A stretch of DNA of 41,006 bases from an uncultured Burkholderiales bacterium (lineage in GTDB: Bacteria; Pseudomonadota; Gammaproteobacteria; Burkholderiales; Burkholderiaceae_C), in the NCBI GenBank assembly GCA_937871935.1, contig CALMQI010000297.1, positions 1 to 41,006 on the forward strand, read 5' to 3'. Under the pieces are notes generated by a model, which was given only the letters and a program-made list of their open reading frames with translations, was not told the DNA's origin and did no database searches. The position numbers and the translations under genes were made by a program. Positions 40,644 to 41,006 of this stretch are shown here, piece by piece. Positions within the stretch are counted from its first letter, which is position 1; every line of letters begins with the position of its first letter.

Positions 40644-40964
40644 TCAATAGCCCATTTGCTTCTTCAGGGCCTGGTCCACCCAGATGCGCGCGTGGATGGG
40701 ACCGGGGCGTTCGGAGCCGGCGCGCAGTTCACCGCCGTAGTTTTTCACCCAGGGCCACCAGGCGGTGTACGCGTAGGGCGTGGGCAGAAAGATGCTCGGC
40801 GCCTTGTCCAGAATCTCGCGCACCATGAGCTTGACCTTCACCTGACGCACACGCTCATCGGGTTCGGCGTAGACGGCGGCCATCAGCTCGTCCACGGCCG
40901 CAGGACTGCCCTGCCTCCACTGCTGGAGCAACTCGGTCACGCGCTGCGGCGACGGGAAACCCAC
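40644..40964 (-). pseudogene. Chimeric ORF: ECF-sigma-like N-terminus joined to the C-terminus of an ABC family 5 binding protein
   Basis: 106 codons. The first 25-30 residues (QRVTELLQQWRQGSPAAVDE, then LMAAVY) resemble the start of ECF sigma factors of the TIGR02999 type (T-x-LLQ-x-W-x-x-GD-x-AAL-x-x-LMPLVY). From about AEPDERVRQ onward the sequence is the C-terminal end of an oligopeptide-type solute-binding protein (LDKAPSIFLPTPYAYTAWWPW, then KNYGGELR and ARIWVDQALKKQMGY). Full-length binding proteins have 500 or more residues. The GTG start at 40964 has a good GGAGAGAGG upstream, inherited from the sigma gene. It reads as a deletion or assembly join that removed the permeases and most of the receptor. 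Confidence 0.55.
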
Positions 40965-41006
40965 GGCCTCTCTCCGCCCCGAAGCTACCCCATCTCGCCC
41001 CCGGGC

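Noticed and set aside
1..41006. CRISPR array, tRNA, rRNA, integrase or transposase
   Set aside because: No regularly spaced direct repeats, tRNA-like cloverleaf, rRNA-like sequence or recombinase motif was noticed, even though the gene remnants imply rearrangement.

Overview
GC-rich bacterial DNA that most resembles a Burkholderiales (Comamonadaceae-like) betaproteobacterium. The reasons are a Bug/TctC-type substrate-binding protein plus remnants of two more, the small membrane protein-tadA-ldcA gene order, IclR- and LysR-controlled acid catabolism, and a large catabolic island. This placement is an inference from gene content; no rRNA, tRNA or CRISPR array was seen.

Layout. 1-0.84 kb: a mosaic of short protein fragments (hypothetical, DAHP-synthase-like, SDR C-terminus). 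0.9-5.9 kb: terminator, TonB-dependent receptor, then a housekeeping operon (small membrane protein, tadA, ldcA). 6-8 kb: a periplasmic-binding-fold protein, a ParE-type toxin-antitoxin pair and the 3' remnant of a glycerate kinase/hydroxypyruvate reductase (MOFRL domain). 8-15 kb: a LysR-controlled sugar-diacid operon (Bug receptor, UxaA/GarD-type dehydratase, semialdehyde dehydrogenase, HpcH/HpaI aldolase, tartrate/D-malate dehydrogenase) ending in a decayed second Bug gene. 15-17.2 kb: pirin, a 5'-truncated old-yellow-enzyme gene and degraded DNA.

17.2-38.6 kb: a large CoA-ester catabolic island, almost all on the minus strand, in four transcription units: (A) two MaoC hydratases and a CaiB CoA-transferase; (B) a malyl-CoA/beta-methylmalyl-CoA lyase-like protein, an NTF2-like protein, an alpha/beta-fold lipoprotein, two paralogous acyl-CoA dehydrogenases and an MmgE/PrpD protein; (C) a FadB-like fusion, thiolase and ETF beta/alpha; (D) an MBL hydrolase, a CMD-alpha/beta hydrolase fusion, a GST, a citryl-CoA-lyase-like protein and a two-subunit CoA-transferase. 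Two divergent IclR regulators sit in the middle. Each unit is preceded by a copy of the same short inverted repeat (ATCRC-N4-RYGAT), so the whole island looks like one regulon. 38.6-41 kb: two oligopeptide-type ABC ATPases without permeases, and an ORF fusing an ECF-sigma-like N-terminus to the C-terminus of an ABC binding protein.

Reading of the system (inference): the island probably activates a (methyl-)branched dicarboxylic acid or ring-cleavage product to its CoA ester, oxidises it with ETF-coupled dehydrogenases, hydrates it with the MaoC pair, and splits it with one or both of two unrelated C-C lyases (CitE fold and citrate-synthase fold). Beta-oxidation enzymes finish the chain. Two alpha/beta-hydrolase-fold proteins in the island carry alanine where the catalytic serine should be. 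The number of gene remnants shows that this region has been rearranged repeatedly.
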